A stretch of 49,956 nucleotides of DNA from Pelethousia sp034933245 (lineage in GTDB: Bacteria > Bacillota > Clostridia > Christensenellales > CAG-138). The notes under the pieces are model-generated. The model saw only the letters and a program-made list of their open reading frames with translations. It searched no databases and was not told the DNA's origin. A program made the translations under genes and the position numbers. The stretch covers positions 1 through 49,956 of the forward strand of contig JAYFNX010000032.1 of the NCBI GenBank assembly GCA_034933245.1, in the 5' to 3' direction. Positions 1-7,816 of the stretch are shown here, in pieces. Positions within the stretch are counted from its first letter, which is position 1. The number at the start of each line of letters is the position of its first letter.

Positions 1-1026
1 ATTATTGCGGCTGGGGGTATTGCCACCGGAATGTGCGGAGGCTCGCAGTTCTGGGTATCAGGCGGTGAAAAGGTTCTGCCGGCCAATACCTGCCCGCTGA
101 TTAAGGCTTCCGTAGGAGCAAGACTAGATAGGACCTGCCCCTTTTTTAGGATCGCGGACATGTATGTCGGCGAAACCACCTGTGACGGCAAGAAGAAAGC
201 CTGGGAAATTCTTAAACAGGAAGTTCCGGTTCATGTCATGGATGTGCCCCAGATGAAGCGGGAAAAGGACATCCGCAAGTGGAAGGATGAGATAGGGGCA
301 TTTGCAAACAAGGTAGCGGAATTCACCGGAAATGCCATCACGTCTGAAAAGCTGGGCGAGGCGATTCACTTCATTAACGAGCGCCGCAAGGCCATGGCCC
401 GTGTGTATAACTGCCGCAAGTCCGAGTGCCTGCCCATTTCCGGCCGGGATGTGCTGCTGATGACCCAGATAGCCTTCTTCGACGACCCGGTTCGCTGCGC
501 CCAGATGTGCAATCGCCTGGCGGATGAGTTGGAGCAGCGCATAAAGGATGGCGTGTCCGTGGTTCCCAAGGGCACCAAACGCATTCTGGTCACCGGTACG
601 CCGCTTGCAGTACCCAACTGGAAGCTGCATAACATAATAGAAACCAGCGGCGCGGCGGTAGTCTGCGAGGAGATGTGCACCGGCACCCGCTATTTCGAGA
701 ACCTGGTGGACGAGAGCAAGACCACGCTGGACGAGCAGTTCATGGCCTTGTCCGAGCGATACATGAAGACCAATTGCGCCTGCTTCACCCCCAACACCGG
801 CCGCATTGAGGACATCCTCCGCATGGTGAAGGATTACAAGGTGGATGGTGTCATCGACTGTAGCCTGAAGTTCTGCTGCCTGTACGATACCGAAAAGTAC
901 GCCGTATCCCGCGCTCTCAAAGAAGCGGGCGTGCCCGTGCTGGCCCTTGAGACAGACTACACCGATACCGATGCGGAGCAGCTGCGCACCCGCATAGGGG
1001 CCTTCGTAGAGATGCTCAATGCCTGA
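1..1026 (+). CDS. 2-hydroxyacyl-CoA dehydratase / double-cubane cluster family protein (5' end missing)
   Basis: The reading frame is open from base 1, so the N-terminus lies outside the window; the first ATG at 31 is internal. The protein belongs to the HgdB/BcrB-like family that carries a cysteine-ligated iron-sulfur cluster and works with an ATP-driven activator (HgdC type). Visible family marks are CPLIKASVG, a CPFFRIADMYVGETTCDGKK stretch typical of the double-cubane/YjiM branch, CTGTRYFENLVDE, the cysteine-rich CSLKFCCLYD and the C-terminal ETDYTDTDAEQLRTRIGAF. It overlaps the next gene (DUF3343) by 8 bases, so the two are probably cotranslated. The GETTCDGKKK motif favours the double-cubane group over true hydroxyacyl-CoA dehydratases. 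No activator gene is visible; it could lie upstream. Substrate unknown. Confidence 0.85.
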   Translation: MIAAGGIATGMCGGSQFWVSGGEKVLPANTCPLIKASVGARLDRTCPFFRIADMYVGETTCDGKKKAWEILKQEVPVHVMDVPQMKREKDIRKWKDEIGAFANKVAEFTGNAITSEKLGEAIHFINERRKAMARVYNCRKSECLPISGRDVLLMTQIAFFDDPVRCAQMCNRLADELEQRIKDGVSVVPKGTKRILVTGTPLAVPNWKLHNIIETSGAAVVCEEMCTGTRYFENLVDESKTTLDEQFMALSERYMKTNCACFTPNTGRIEDILRMVKDYKVDGVIDCSLKFCCLYDTEKYAVSRALKEAGVPVLALETDYTDTDAEQLRTRIGAFVEMLNA

Positions 1027-1285
1027 TGTAAAGTATTACATCCTCTTTGCCAACTACGAGCAGGGTTTGGCTCTCAGGGATCTGCTGCTGGGCGAGAACA
1101 TCTCCAACCGCATCGCCCCGGCCCCCCGGACGATTCAGGGAGAGCTTTCCTGTGGAATGTCCCTGCTCATAGAGCCGAAGGATATAGAGGCCGCCCGGGC
1201 CTGCATAGAGGCCCACGGCGCCCCGCATCATTCCATCGTGCCTCTGGCTAACCAAATGAAGTCCCACCGAGATCAGTATTGCTAA
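1019..1285 (+). CDS. DUF3343 domain protein (putative Se/S carrier-like)
   Basis: An 88-residue protein that starts inside the 3' end of the preceding double-cubane family gene. Opening residues YYILFANYEQGLALRDLL, the central RTIQGELSCGMSLLIEP and the one-cysteine core match the DUF3343 family, small proteins annotated as putative selenium/sulfur carrier-like and often encoded beside HgdB-like proteins. The second cysteine is the last residue. The biochemical role is not established; a helper role for the adjacent iron-sulfur protein is inference from position only. A hairpin about 40 bases downstream probably ends the transcript. Confidence 0.75.
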   Translation: MPDVKYYILFANYEQGLALRDLLLGENISNRIAPAPRTIQGELSCGMSLLIEPKDIEAARACIEAHGAPHHSIVPLANQMKSHRDQYC

Positions 1286-1323
1286 GTTGCCACGGTCCCC
1301 AATAGGATCGCCGAGGGCTATCG

Positions 1324-1368
1324 AGAAACGCGGCCTGTGCCTGATGCACGGACCGCGTTTCTTGCTAC
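1324..1368 (+). terminator. Hairpin after the DUF3343 gene
   Basis: Perfect 10-bp arms (1324-1333 AGAAACGCGG and 1353-1362 CCGCGTTTCT) around a 19-base loop, 40 bases after the stop codon. The T-tract is weak (CTTGCT). It sits between convergent transcripts and may serve either strand. Confidence 0.5.
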
Positions 1369-1482
1369 ACTGAAAGTTTATATTGCCAACGAATTGCAGT
1401 ATAAAAAACAGGGACAGTTGCAAATCCCGCTTGACAATATTTTGCGGTGCAACCATAGATGGCGCTGTGAAACAATCCATGC

Positions 1483-2523
1483 TTATAGCAAATCCAACAT
1501 CCCCTGCGCGATAGGCCGTATTTCTATGCCGTTTGCCTTCTCCAGCGCGGGTATCCATTTCCTGGGGAATATGCCTACGCCCTCCATCGCTCCGCCGATG
1601 GTGCCTACCAGGGAAGCGATTGCCGCGGTTTCGTCTCCCATATTCACCGCGTCGTACATAGCGGGCAGGGTGCGCCCTCCGTGGGCGATAAGCAAGCCCA
1701 GAGCCGAGGGAACCGTCTCGGCCACAGAAGGACCGTTGCCGACCACATCGCGAAGCTCCTCCATGGCGGAAACGCCGCAGCGCACCGCTATTTCTGCCGC
1801 CATCTCAATCCTGTCCACCACGGATGGGCCGGGGTAAACCCATATATCGCGCTCCTTTTTGGCCAGATCCTCGCCCTGGCGGGCACCATACAGCGCGGCT
1901 TGGCCAAGCGTGTATCCGGTGGCTTTTCCGCCCAGCGCGTGGCTTATGGCGGCGGCGATGCCGCAAGCGCCGGATATGCTGATCGGGTCATCGTGAGAGG
2001 CCATGGTCAGTTCTACGGCGCAGCCTATGGCGGCATCCATATCGCCGGGATGGAGCATTGCCGCAGGATATGCCTTTACAGCGCTTCCATTTGAAGAGAG
2101 CGCATAATAATGGGTCTTATACAGCTTGTTTCCCAGGTGCCCGGCATAAGACCAATCGCTGATCCGGCTGTTTTTTTTCAAGGCGTTTACTACCTTGCGC
2201 GTAGTCATGCCGGCAAATGGGCCGAACCATTCGCTATCACCCCAGGCCAGCAGCGCCCGCCGGGCAACGCTTCGGTCTGCCGCTTTTTCCGCGATTATCT
2301 GGCGGCACAGAAGCAGGGGAATGGAGGCCGCATCGGTTATTTGATAGGCCTTGCGCCCTCTGGAAAGGCAGTCGTCCGGGGGGACCATGAAGTTTTCTAC
2401 CCGTCCGCCGAAGCAGGCGGCGATATGCCGGGTAGACTTACCCTCGGTAGGCGCGCCCATGGCATCTCCTGCCAGCGAGCCGACAAGTATTCCATAATAG
2501 CGGTCTGCAAGCTCTGCCATCAT
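1483..2523 (-). CDS. ADP-ribosylglycohydrolase homologue, metal site degenerate
   Basis: A 346-residue DraG/ARH-fold protein, last gene of the sugar-ABC operon, overlapping the upstream paralogue by 4 bases (ATGA type). Family members cleave N- or O-glycosidic bonds of ADP-ribose-like groups using two Mg/Mn ions held by Asp/Thr residues. The N-terminal GSLAGDAMGAPTE (about 15-27) and the glycine-rich C-terminal helix (GTIGGAMEG) fit the fold. However, the TDD motif is TDA (residues 63-65), and the C-terminal DTDT of its neighbour is replaced by E298, A300 and A301. With three to four ligands changed, catalysis through the usual mechanism is unlikely. It may be a partner subunit of the active paralogue, a binding protein, or an enzyme with a changed mechanism. 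Fold assignment is firm; function is open. Confidence 0.85.
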   Translation of the reverse strand: MMAELADRYYGILVGSLAGDAMGAPTEGKSTRHIAACFGGRVENFMVPPDDCLSRGRKAYQITDAASIPLLLCRQIIAEKAADRSVARRALLAWGDSEWFGPFAGMTTRKVVNALKKNSRISDWSYAGHLGNKLYKTHYYALSSNGSAVKAYPAAMLHPGDMDAAIGCAVELTMASHDDPISISGACGIAAAISHALGGKATGYTLGQAALYGARQGEDLAKKERDIWVYPGPSVVDRIEMAAEIAVRCGVSAMEELRDVVGNGPSVAETVPSALGLLIAHGGRTLPAMYDAVNMGDETAAIASLVGTIGGAMEGVGIFPRKWIPALEKANGIEIRPIAQGMLDLL

Positions 2524-3566
2524 GCTTTTCCTCCATTATGCATATTTCGTACAGCCAGTTTGTACAGGTCGTTGCCCAGGCCGGTGATGTCAAATCCGTT
2601 GGCATTTTCCAACGTCGGCAAAAAGTGGACGGGGAAGGCTTTTTCCCCGTAAAGCGCGCCGGCGATTGCGCCTGCCATAGTGCCCACGGTGTCGGTGTCG
2701 TAGCCTACGTTGGCGGCGCCGATGAGCACACCCATGGCATCTCCCGGGTTTGCCGCTACCAGGCCGATTGCGCAGGGAATGGCCTCTGCTGCGTGAAGGC
2801 CCGCGCCAACGCGGCGGCCCAGCAGCAGCATCTTTTCCCAGGGGGTGCCGCTCCCAAGACCGATTTGGATGGCCAGCTCAACTCTGCGCACAATGGAAGG
2901 ACCCGCAACGTCATGGGCGGTTTCCAGGCCGATACGCTCGCCCTCCCGGGCGCCATGCAGCGCCGCCTGCAGCACGGAATACAGATCCGCGCCCTCCCGA
3001 AGCCCTTCGCTTACAGCAGCCGCAACGGCACAGGCTGAGGATACAGCCAAATGATTGTCGTGGGTGGCCATGGCTACCCGAACAGCGTTCTCAATGGTGG
3101 CATCCAGATCGCCGGGGAACAGCATTCCTATGGGGGATATGCGCATGCCGGCCCCGTCTGTAGCTTGGCGGGTAAGCAGCCGCACGCCTCCTTCATCCGG
3201 CATGGGGTCGCCTTTGAACCTGCGTATGGCTGCCCTGGTGGTGGGGCCCGCGAAACGGTCGAAGAACACGGCGTGCTCGGACCAATCCACCAATGCCTTG
3301 CATATTGCGTCCCGGTCCACGTTGCCGTCGTGCGCAACGATGGCTCTGGCAAGAAAATAAGCGCTGCTGAAATCGTCGGTAGCCTGCCCGGCTACATTTC
3401 CCGCGCCGAAGGTATCCATGGGAGGGATCTCAAAATCCGTTACCACGTGCCCGAAGCGCTGGGTAATCTGTTCCGTGGTGCGCGCTTCGGTGGCGGCGCC
3501 CATACCGTCGCCTGCTCCCGCGCCTATAAGGGCGCCCATAATGCGCCCGTGCAGATCATAACACAT
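2520..3566 (-). CDS. ADP-ribosylglycohydrolase family protein (metal site intact)
   Basis: A 348-residue DraG/ARH-like hydrolase in the operon with the ABC importer and PfkB kinase. Expected metal-binding motifs are all present: GAGAGDGMGAATE (about 15-27), T63-D64-D65 and the C-terminal GYDTDTVGTMAGAIAGA with D290, D292 and T293. Proteins of this family remove ADP-ribose or related groups, but those placed in sugar-transport operons more likely hydrolyse an imported N- or O-glycoside; that is inference from context. The gene follows the binding-protein gene after a 71-base gap holding a strong hairpin. The paralogue encoded immediately downstream shares length and layout but has lost the ligands, so the two may form a complex. 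Confidence 0.88.
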   Translation of the reverse strand: MCYDLHGRIMGALIGAGAGDGMGAATEARTTEQITQRFGHVVTDFEIPPMDTFGAGNVAGQATDDFSSAYFLARAIVAHDGNVDRDAICKALVDWSEHAVFFDRFAGPTTRAAIRRFKGDPMPDEGGVRLLTRQATDGAGMRISPIGMLFPGDLDATIENAVRVAMATHDNHLAVSSACAVAAAVSEGLREGADLYSVLQAALHGAREGERIGLETAHDVAGPSIVRRVELAIQIGLGSGTPWEKMLLLGRRVGAGLHAAEAIPCAIGLVAANPGDAMGVLIGAANVGYDTDTVGTMAGAIAGALYGEKAFPVHFLPTLENANGFDITGLGNDLYKLAVRNMHNGGKA

Positions 3567-3588
3567 ACAGTTTCCTCCGTATTATGAA

Positions 3589-3616
3589 TGTCCCCGGCCA
3601 GTAGTGGCCGGGGACA
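3589..3616 (-). other. Intercistronic hairpin between binding-protein and hydrolase genes
   Basis: Perfect 12-bp arms (3589-3600 TGTCCCCGGCCA, 3605-3616 TGGCCGGGGACA) with a 4-base loop, 21 bases after the binding-protein stop on the minus strand and not followed by a T-run. Such hairpins after binding-protein genes commonly protect the upstream message from 3' exonucleases or cause partial termination, giving more binding protein than enzymes. Confidence 0.6.
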
Positions 3617-3637
3617 GAAGGGGATTATTTTCGAATA

Positions 3638-4747
3638 TTAGCGCCAGTCGGACATAAGGTCCAAATTCTCGGCGGTAACCAGAACTTCGGGGGACCATAC
3701 GGTTTCGGGAACTTCCAGGCCTTGCATGACCTTGAGCATGGTGATGACGCCGGCGCGGCCGTACAGATAGGGGGACATGGCCAGGGAAGCGTTCAACTCG
3801 CCGGCGGCGATGGAATCGCGGGCTTCCTGCGTGCAGTCGATACCCACTACCATAACGCTGTCTTTCATTTCGGCATCCTTCAGCGCACGAACTACGCCAA
3901 GGGCCATGTCGTCATTCCCGCAGGCACAGGCTACTGCGTCGGGATTGGCGGCGAAGTAGGCGGCAGCTTGATCGTAAGCGGTCTGGGCGTCGAAGTTGGC
4001 GGTCACTACGGTAACTTCAAAGCCGGCGGCTTCCAAGGCTTCCTTGGCGCCGTCCCGGCGGGCGTCGCTCTGGGTTGCGCCGGGTGTGCCTTCCACGACC
4101 AGCGCCTTACCGGCAGCGGTGTTGGCGGCGATGTACTCGCCGCAGGTGGTTCCTTGGGCCTTAAAGTCCGAGGTTACGAAAGCGGAAATGCTGCCGCCGG
4201 CTGCTGCCAGCGCTTCCGCATCCACGCCGTTGCCAACGGCGATAACGCCTACGTTGGCTTCATTGGCGGCCACTATGCCGGAAATCAGGTTTACCAGAGA
4301 AAGAGGAGAAAGGGCTACCGCGCTGTAATCCTGGACCAGAAGGTCGTTGAGCAGCTGAAGCTGGCCCTCGGTATCGGTATCGCTTTCGGTGGCCATAACG
4401 TCGATGCTGACGCCGTATTCCTTGGCGGTATCCTCATAGCCTTCCTTCATGGTTACCCAGAAGGAGTTGGACAGATTGCTGATCAGCGCGGCCAGCTTGG
4501 TGTCGGAAGCGGGCATTTCGGGCAGAGGCGCAAGGAGCTTGTCCAGGTCTGCACAGGCCTGCTCAAACATAGTAGCTTCGCCGACTTCTACGGCAGGGGC
4601 AGCTTCCTCAACGGGAACAGCTTCCTCAGCGGGAGCAGATTCTTCAGCGGGGACGGCTTCTTCGGCAGGCGCGGCAGCGGGAGCTGCGCAGGCAACCAAA
4701 GTGAACATCATCGCGACGGCGACGAGAAGGGCTACGAATTTCTTCAT
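3638..4747 (-). CDS. Sugar-type ABC transporter substrate-binding lipoprotein
   Basis: A 369-residue extracellular binding protein of the RbsB-like family (Peripla_BP_4). The N-terminus MKKFVALLVAVAMMFTLVAC is a lipoprotein signal with lipobox LVAC, so Cys20 should be lipid-anchored. It is followed by a low-complexity Ala/Pro/Glu linker (about residues 21-55, repeats of the APAEEAVP type) and a two-lobe domain starting near KLAALISNLSNSFWVTMKEG. Motifs such as ATESDTDTEGQLQLLNDLL and VVGIDCTQEARDSIAAGELNASLAMSP are family-like. It is the fourth gene of the minus-strand operon after ATPase, permease and kinase. The ligand is probably a pentose, hexose or ribosyl compound; which one cannot be read from the sequence. 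Confidence 0.9.
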   Translation of the reverse strand: MKKFVALLVAVAMMFTLVACAAPAAAPAEEAVPAEESAPAEEAVPVEEAAPAVEVGEATMFEQACADLDKLLAPLPEMPASDTKLAALISNLSNSFWVTMKEGYEDTAKEYGVSIDVMATESDTDTEGQLQLLNDLLVQDYSAVALSPLSLVNLISGIVAANEANVGVIAVGNGVDAEALAAAGGSISAFVTSDFKAQGTTCGEYIAANTAAGKALVVEGTPGATQSDARRDGAKEALEAAGFEVTVVTANFDAQTAYDQAAAYFAANPDAVACACGNDDMALGVVRALKDAEMKDSVMVVGIDCTQEARDSIAAGELNASLAMSPYLYGRAGVITMLKVMQGLEVPETVWSPEVLVTAENLDLMSDWR

Positions 4748-4793
4748 GTTTTCCTCCGAGAACTATTGTTTATTTATTCCGACGGTTCGCATT

Positions 4794-5735
4794 TTAGCGT
4801 GCCGCAAGAAAATCTAATACGTCGGCTTTGCTTCCCCGGAACCTGGCGCCCAGGGTGCGGCAGGTAAGGGAAGCGGCCGCAGAGGCAAAGCGGAGCGCTT
4901 CCTCCATCGAGGCGCCTTCCGCATAATAGCGGGACATCAGACCCGCGGCGAAGCAATCTCCCGCCCCGGTGGTATCCACTACATCGGTTTTAAATGCGGG
5001 CATATTGGCGGCGCCCTTTTCGCTATACCACAGTGCGCCCTGCTCGCCGAGAGAGAAGATGATACCGTCCTTGGGATGGAAACGGCTGTAAAGGCGTCGG
5101 AGCATCTCTTTTGCGCTGCCTTCGCCGCACAGCTCGGAGAACCCGCCAGGGCCGCCTATTATGAGGTCTGCCTTTTCCATGATGGCGGTTATTTGATCCT
5201 GGCCGCAGCCGCATTGCGCCATGAATGAAGGGGAACACTGCATATTGTATACCACGGGAATGCCCCTTTCCCCAGCAAGGTCCGCAAAACGCAGCGCTGC
5301 CGCCGAGGAGAACATATCGCAATAGAAGCAGCAGCAGCCTTCCAGCGCCATCGGATCCGCCTGCTCCGCAGTCATATCGTTTATACAGTCGCCCAGGTTC
5401 GCAAGAATGCTGTGGCGGCCTCCGGGTGCAACCATCACATAGGTATGCATCGTAACCCCGCCGGACTTTATCAGCATGGCGGAAAGGTCTATCCCGCTTT
5501 CTTTAAGATCCTGTATGTATGCTGTACCAAAGTCATCGTCTCCCAACTGGCCCGTTAGCCTGGCCTCGGCGCCAAGCCTAGCCAGGGCTGCGGCCACGTT
5601 TGCGGCGGAGCCCCCGGGCAGCAGTTCTTCCCGCTGAATGACGGAAAACCCATCGTCAGCAGGCAGGGCGGTGGTAACCATGGTAACGTCCATGGCCAAT
5701 GCGCCAAGTAGCAGAATGCGGCCGTTGTTTTTCAT
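4794..5735 (-). CDS. PfkB-family carbohydrate (ribokinase-like) kinase
   Basis: A 313-residue PfkB-fold kinase that should phosphorylate a sugar or nucleoside with ATP. Both family signatures are visible: the N-terminal GGSAANVAAALARLGAEARL with GQLGDDDFG (residues about 37-65) and the C-terminal DTTGAGDCFAAGLM containing the catalytic Asp. It starts 1 base after the permease gene stops, so it is part of the same transcript, and precedes the binding-protein gene. The combination with an RbsC-like permease suggests phosphorylation of the imported sugar or of the sugar freed by the ADP-ribosylglycohydrolase homologues. Family assignment is firm, substrate unknown. Confidence 0.9.
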   Translation of the reverse strand: MKNNGRILLLGALAMDVTMVTTALPADDGFSVIQREELLPGGSAANVAAALARLGAEARLTGQLGDDDFGTAYIQDLKESGIDLSAMLIKSGGVTMHTYVMVAPGGRHSILANLGDCINDMTAEQADPMALEGCCCFYCDMFSSAAALRFADLAGERGIPVVYNMQCSPSFMAQCGCGQDQITAIMEKADLIIGGPGGFSELCGEGSAKEMLRRLYSRFHPKDGIIFSLGEQGALWYSEKGAANMPAFKTDVVDTTGAGDCFAAGLMSRYYAEGASMEEALRFASAAASLTCRTLGARFRGSKADVLDFLAAR

Positions 5736-5736
5736 T

Positions 5737-6753
5737 TTATGTACCCTCCCTGGAACGGCGTTTGCGGCTCTCGCCCACTACCACGGCTATCAGCACAATG
5801 ACGCCGGTGAGAATCCGCTGATAATTTGTAGAAATGGACAATACCGTCAGACCGTTTCGAATGACGGCGATAATAAGGCTGGCTACAAAGGTACCCAATA
5901 TGCTGCCTTTGCCGCCCTGTATAAGCGTACCGCCCAGCACCACCGCGGCTATGGCGGACATTTCGTAGCCGTCCCCCGCCAGAACCTCGGCGCTGTTGAG
6001 CCGGGCAGTGACCACAAAGCCGGCTACCGCAGCGGTAAGACCGCACAGACCGTATGAAAGCACCTTGTAGCTGTGGGTATTTATGCCGCACTGATGCATG
6101 GCCCGTTCATTTGAGCCAAGGCACAGGCAATAGTGCCCAAAACGGCACCGCTCCAGCAATATGCCGAATGCCAGCGTAAGCAGCAGGGAGATTACGATAG
6201 GAGGATTCAATACGTTAAGGATGGGGTTGTCCAGCTCGGTGAAAAATAGAGAGAAGAAGGACCGGCTGCCTCCCCAGAATGTAAAGCTTTCCGGGAAACC
6301 ATAGACCGACGCCGTATTGGTGGCTACAAGTATGATGCCCCGTATGGCGGACCCCGTGCAAAGCGTTACGATCAGGGCGTTTATATCCAGCTTGGTCACC
6401 AGCAGACCGTTGATTATGCCAACCAGCATACCGGCCCCGAGACCAAGCAGCACCGCCAGCCACACCGGCAGGCCCAGGTGGATAAGGCTACCCATGAGGA
6501 TGCCGGTTCCGCCCAAGATAGAGCCCACGGACAGGTCGATTCCGCCGGTGCAGATGACCATGGTCATGCCCAGGGAAAGGATAAGATAGGTGGATGCCTG
6601 GTTCAGGATATTCTTGCTGTTCTTCAGCGTCAGGAAAAACTCCGAGGCAAGCGTCAGGAAGATCACCATTGCAGCTAAAACTGCCAGCAGCAGCAATATG
6701 GAAGGGGGGGCAGAAGCGCCTTGCCTCGTCTGGTTGCTATTACCGTTTGTCAT
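5737..6753 (-). CDS. Sugar ABC transporter permease (RbsC-like)
   Basis: A 338-residue polytopic inner-membrane protein of the BPD_transp_2 family. The N-terminal cytoplasmic stretch leads into a helix around LLLAVLAAMVIFLTLASEFF; the family motif CTGGIDLSVGSILGGTGILM follows, and the cytoplasmic loop contains GSNERAMHQCGIN, the ATPase-contact region. The C-terminus ends in basic residues (ESRKRRSREGT), placing it inside. It overlaps the ATPase gene by 14 bases and nearly touches the kinase gene. It forms the channel, probably as a homodimer, for the sugar-like ligand delivered by the lipoprotein encoded downstream. Confidence 0.92.
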   Translation of the reverse strand: MTNGNSNQTRQGASAPPSILLLLAVLAAMVIFLTLASEFFLTLKNSKNILNQASTYLILSLGMTMVICTGGIDLSVGSILGGTGILMGSLIHLGLPVWLAVLLGLGAGMLVGIINGLLVTKLDINALIVTLCTGSAIRGIILVATNTASVYGFPESFTFWGGSRSFFSLFFTELDNPILNVLNPPIVISLLLTLAFGILLERCRFGHYCLCLGSNERAMHQCGINTHSYKVLSYGLCGLTAAVAGFVVTARLNSAEVLAGDGYEMSAIAAVVLGGTLIQGGKGSILGTFVASLIIAVIRNGLTVLSISTNYQRILTGVIVLIAVVVGESRKRRSREGT

Positions 6754-7501
6754 AAGCCCTCTTTTCCCCGGCGCCGGTTATGGTTGCGATCAGCTTCTCG
6801 ATGTCCGTCTCATCGGTTCTTATTTTGGCAGCAACGCAACCGTGCCGCAGGATCACGATGCGGTCTGCCAGGGCCAGCACCTGGGGCAGGTCGTGGCTGA
6901 TAATCAGCACGCCGTAGCCTTTCCTTGCAAGCTCCTGAATGAGCAGCACGACCGCGGCGGTTTCGTTTACCCCCATGGCGGCGGTGGGCTCGTCAAAGAT
7001 GAAGAAACGGCCGCCCTGGTTCATGGACCGGGCCACTGCCACCCCCTGCCGCTGGCCACCGGAGAGGCGGGATACAGGCTGGGTTACATCCGGCAGGTCT
7101 ATCCCCAGCTTCTGAATAAGGGCCCTGGTGCGGGAATACATTTCCCGGCGCTGCAAAAAGGGACCTTTTCGCAGTTCGCGGCCCAGAAACACATTGGCCG
7201 CAACATCTTGAAGCTCCACCAGCGCAAGGTCCTGATATACGGCGGATAATCCCGCCTCCATGGATTTTTTTGGGGTCAGTTGCGCGTAACGGCATCCTTC
7301 GAACTCTATGGTGCCGCTGTCCGGCTGCAACACGCCGGTGAGTATTTTTATGAGGGTGGACTTGCCCGCGCCGTTATCACCAACCAACGCCAGCACTTCT
7401 CCGGGAAAAACGGACAGGCTTACATCATGGAGTGCCCGTATATGGCCGAAGCTTTTACATACGTTGGAAATTTTTAAAAACGGGGCCATCACTATCAACA
7501 T
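6740..7501 (-). CDS. Sugar ABC transporter ATP-binding protein (single-domain)
   Basis: A 253-residue ABC ATPase, first gene of the operon. Walker A is GDNGAGKSTLIKIL, the signature is LSGGQRQGVAVARS, Walker B is FFIFDEPTAAMGV and the switch His lies in ISHDLP. The DEPTAAMGV form resembles FrcA-like sugar ATPases. RbsA-type proteins usually carry two ABC cassettes (about 500 residues); this one has a single cassette, so a homodimer is expected. The annotated start follows a weak context; an internal ATG four codons downstream (MAPFLKISNV) is also plausible. The promoter and operator candidate lie 30-60 bases upstream. Confidence 0.92.
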   Translation of the reverse strand: MLIVMAPFLKISNVCKSFGHIRALHDVSLSVFPGEVLALVGDNGAGKSTLIKILTGVLQPDSGTIEFEGCRYAQLTPKKSMEAGLSAVYQDLALVELQDVAANVFLGRELRKGPFLQRREMYSRTRALIQKLGIDLPDVTQPVSRLSGGQRQGVAVARSMNQGGRFFIFDEPTAAMGVNETAAVVLLIQELARKGYGVLIISHDLPQVLALADRIVILRHGCVAAKIRTDETDIEKLIATITGAGEKRAYDKR

Positions 7502-7532
7502 TCCTTAATAATTATTAGTTACAAATATCATT

Positions 7533-7561
7533 ATTATAGCCTTGGCATATGGCTATAACAA
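7533..7561 (-). promoter_or_regulatory. Promoter of the ABC/kinase/ARH operon
   Basis: On the minus strand TTGTTA (7561-7556) and TATAAT (7538-7533) are separated by exactly 17 bases, a good sigma-A promoter about 30 bases before the ATPase start codon. The spacer is filled by the palindrome annotated separately. Confidence 0.7.
7534..7558. promoter_or_regulatory. Palindromic operator candidate in the operon promoter
   Basis: Inverted repeat TTATAGCC (7534-7541), 9-base centre, GGCTATAA (7551-7558), perfect over 8 bp per arm. It spans the region between -35 and -10, a position at which a bound repressor would block RNA polymerase. No GalR/LacI or DeoR gene is visible in the window, so the regulator is unknown. 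Confidence 0.5.
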
Positions 7562-7611
7562 ATAGTAAAAAACGATGGTATTGCTGCATTAATTGTGATT
7601 GTCTATGAAAT

Positions 7612-7647
7612 ATAAAAAGAGCCGGCATCGCAAAGCGGATGCGGCTC
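7612..7647 (-). terminator. Terminator of the LysR gene
   Basis: Hairpin with arms GAGCCGGCATC (7619-7629) and GATGCGGCTC (7638-7647), one bulged base, followed on the minus strand by CTTTTTATA. It is placed 170 bases after the LysR stop. The remaining part of 7502-7816 holds the ABC operon promoter, two direct copies of CATATATATGCA (near 7650-7682) and no gene. Confidence 0.65.
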
Positions 7648-7816
7648 AACCATATATATGCATGACATACATATATATATGCAATCATTTTCCAGAACCA
7701 TCTTTTGTCCTGCCGTCGCTGCCTTTTACCGACACATATCCACCGCCTTGGCTCGGGAAGAAAAAATTCGTGGATTACCCCATCATAACATACCTGCGGC
7801 TCAAAAAAGAACGGCG

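Noticed and set aside
3722..4867. Long open frame opposite the binding-protein gene
   Set aside because: Glycine/histidine-rich translation with no family pattern; the minus-strand frame encodes a clear lipoprotein binding protein. It is an antisense artefact of G/C-rich codons.
7650..7682. Repeated CATATATATGCA as a possible CRISPR-like or iteron element
   Set aside because: Only two copies in a short A/T-rich stretch; too little to support any named function.
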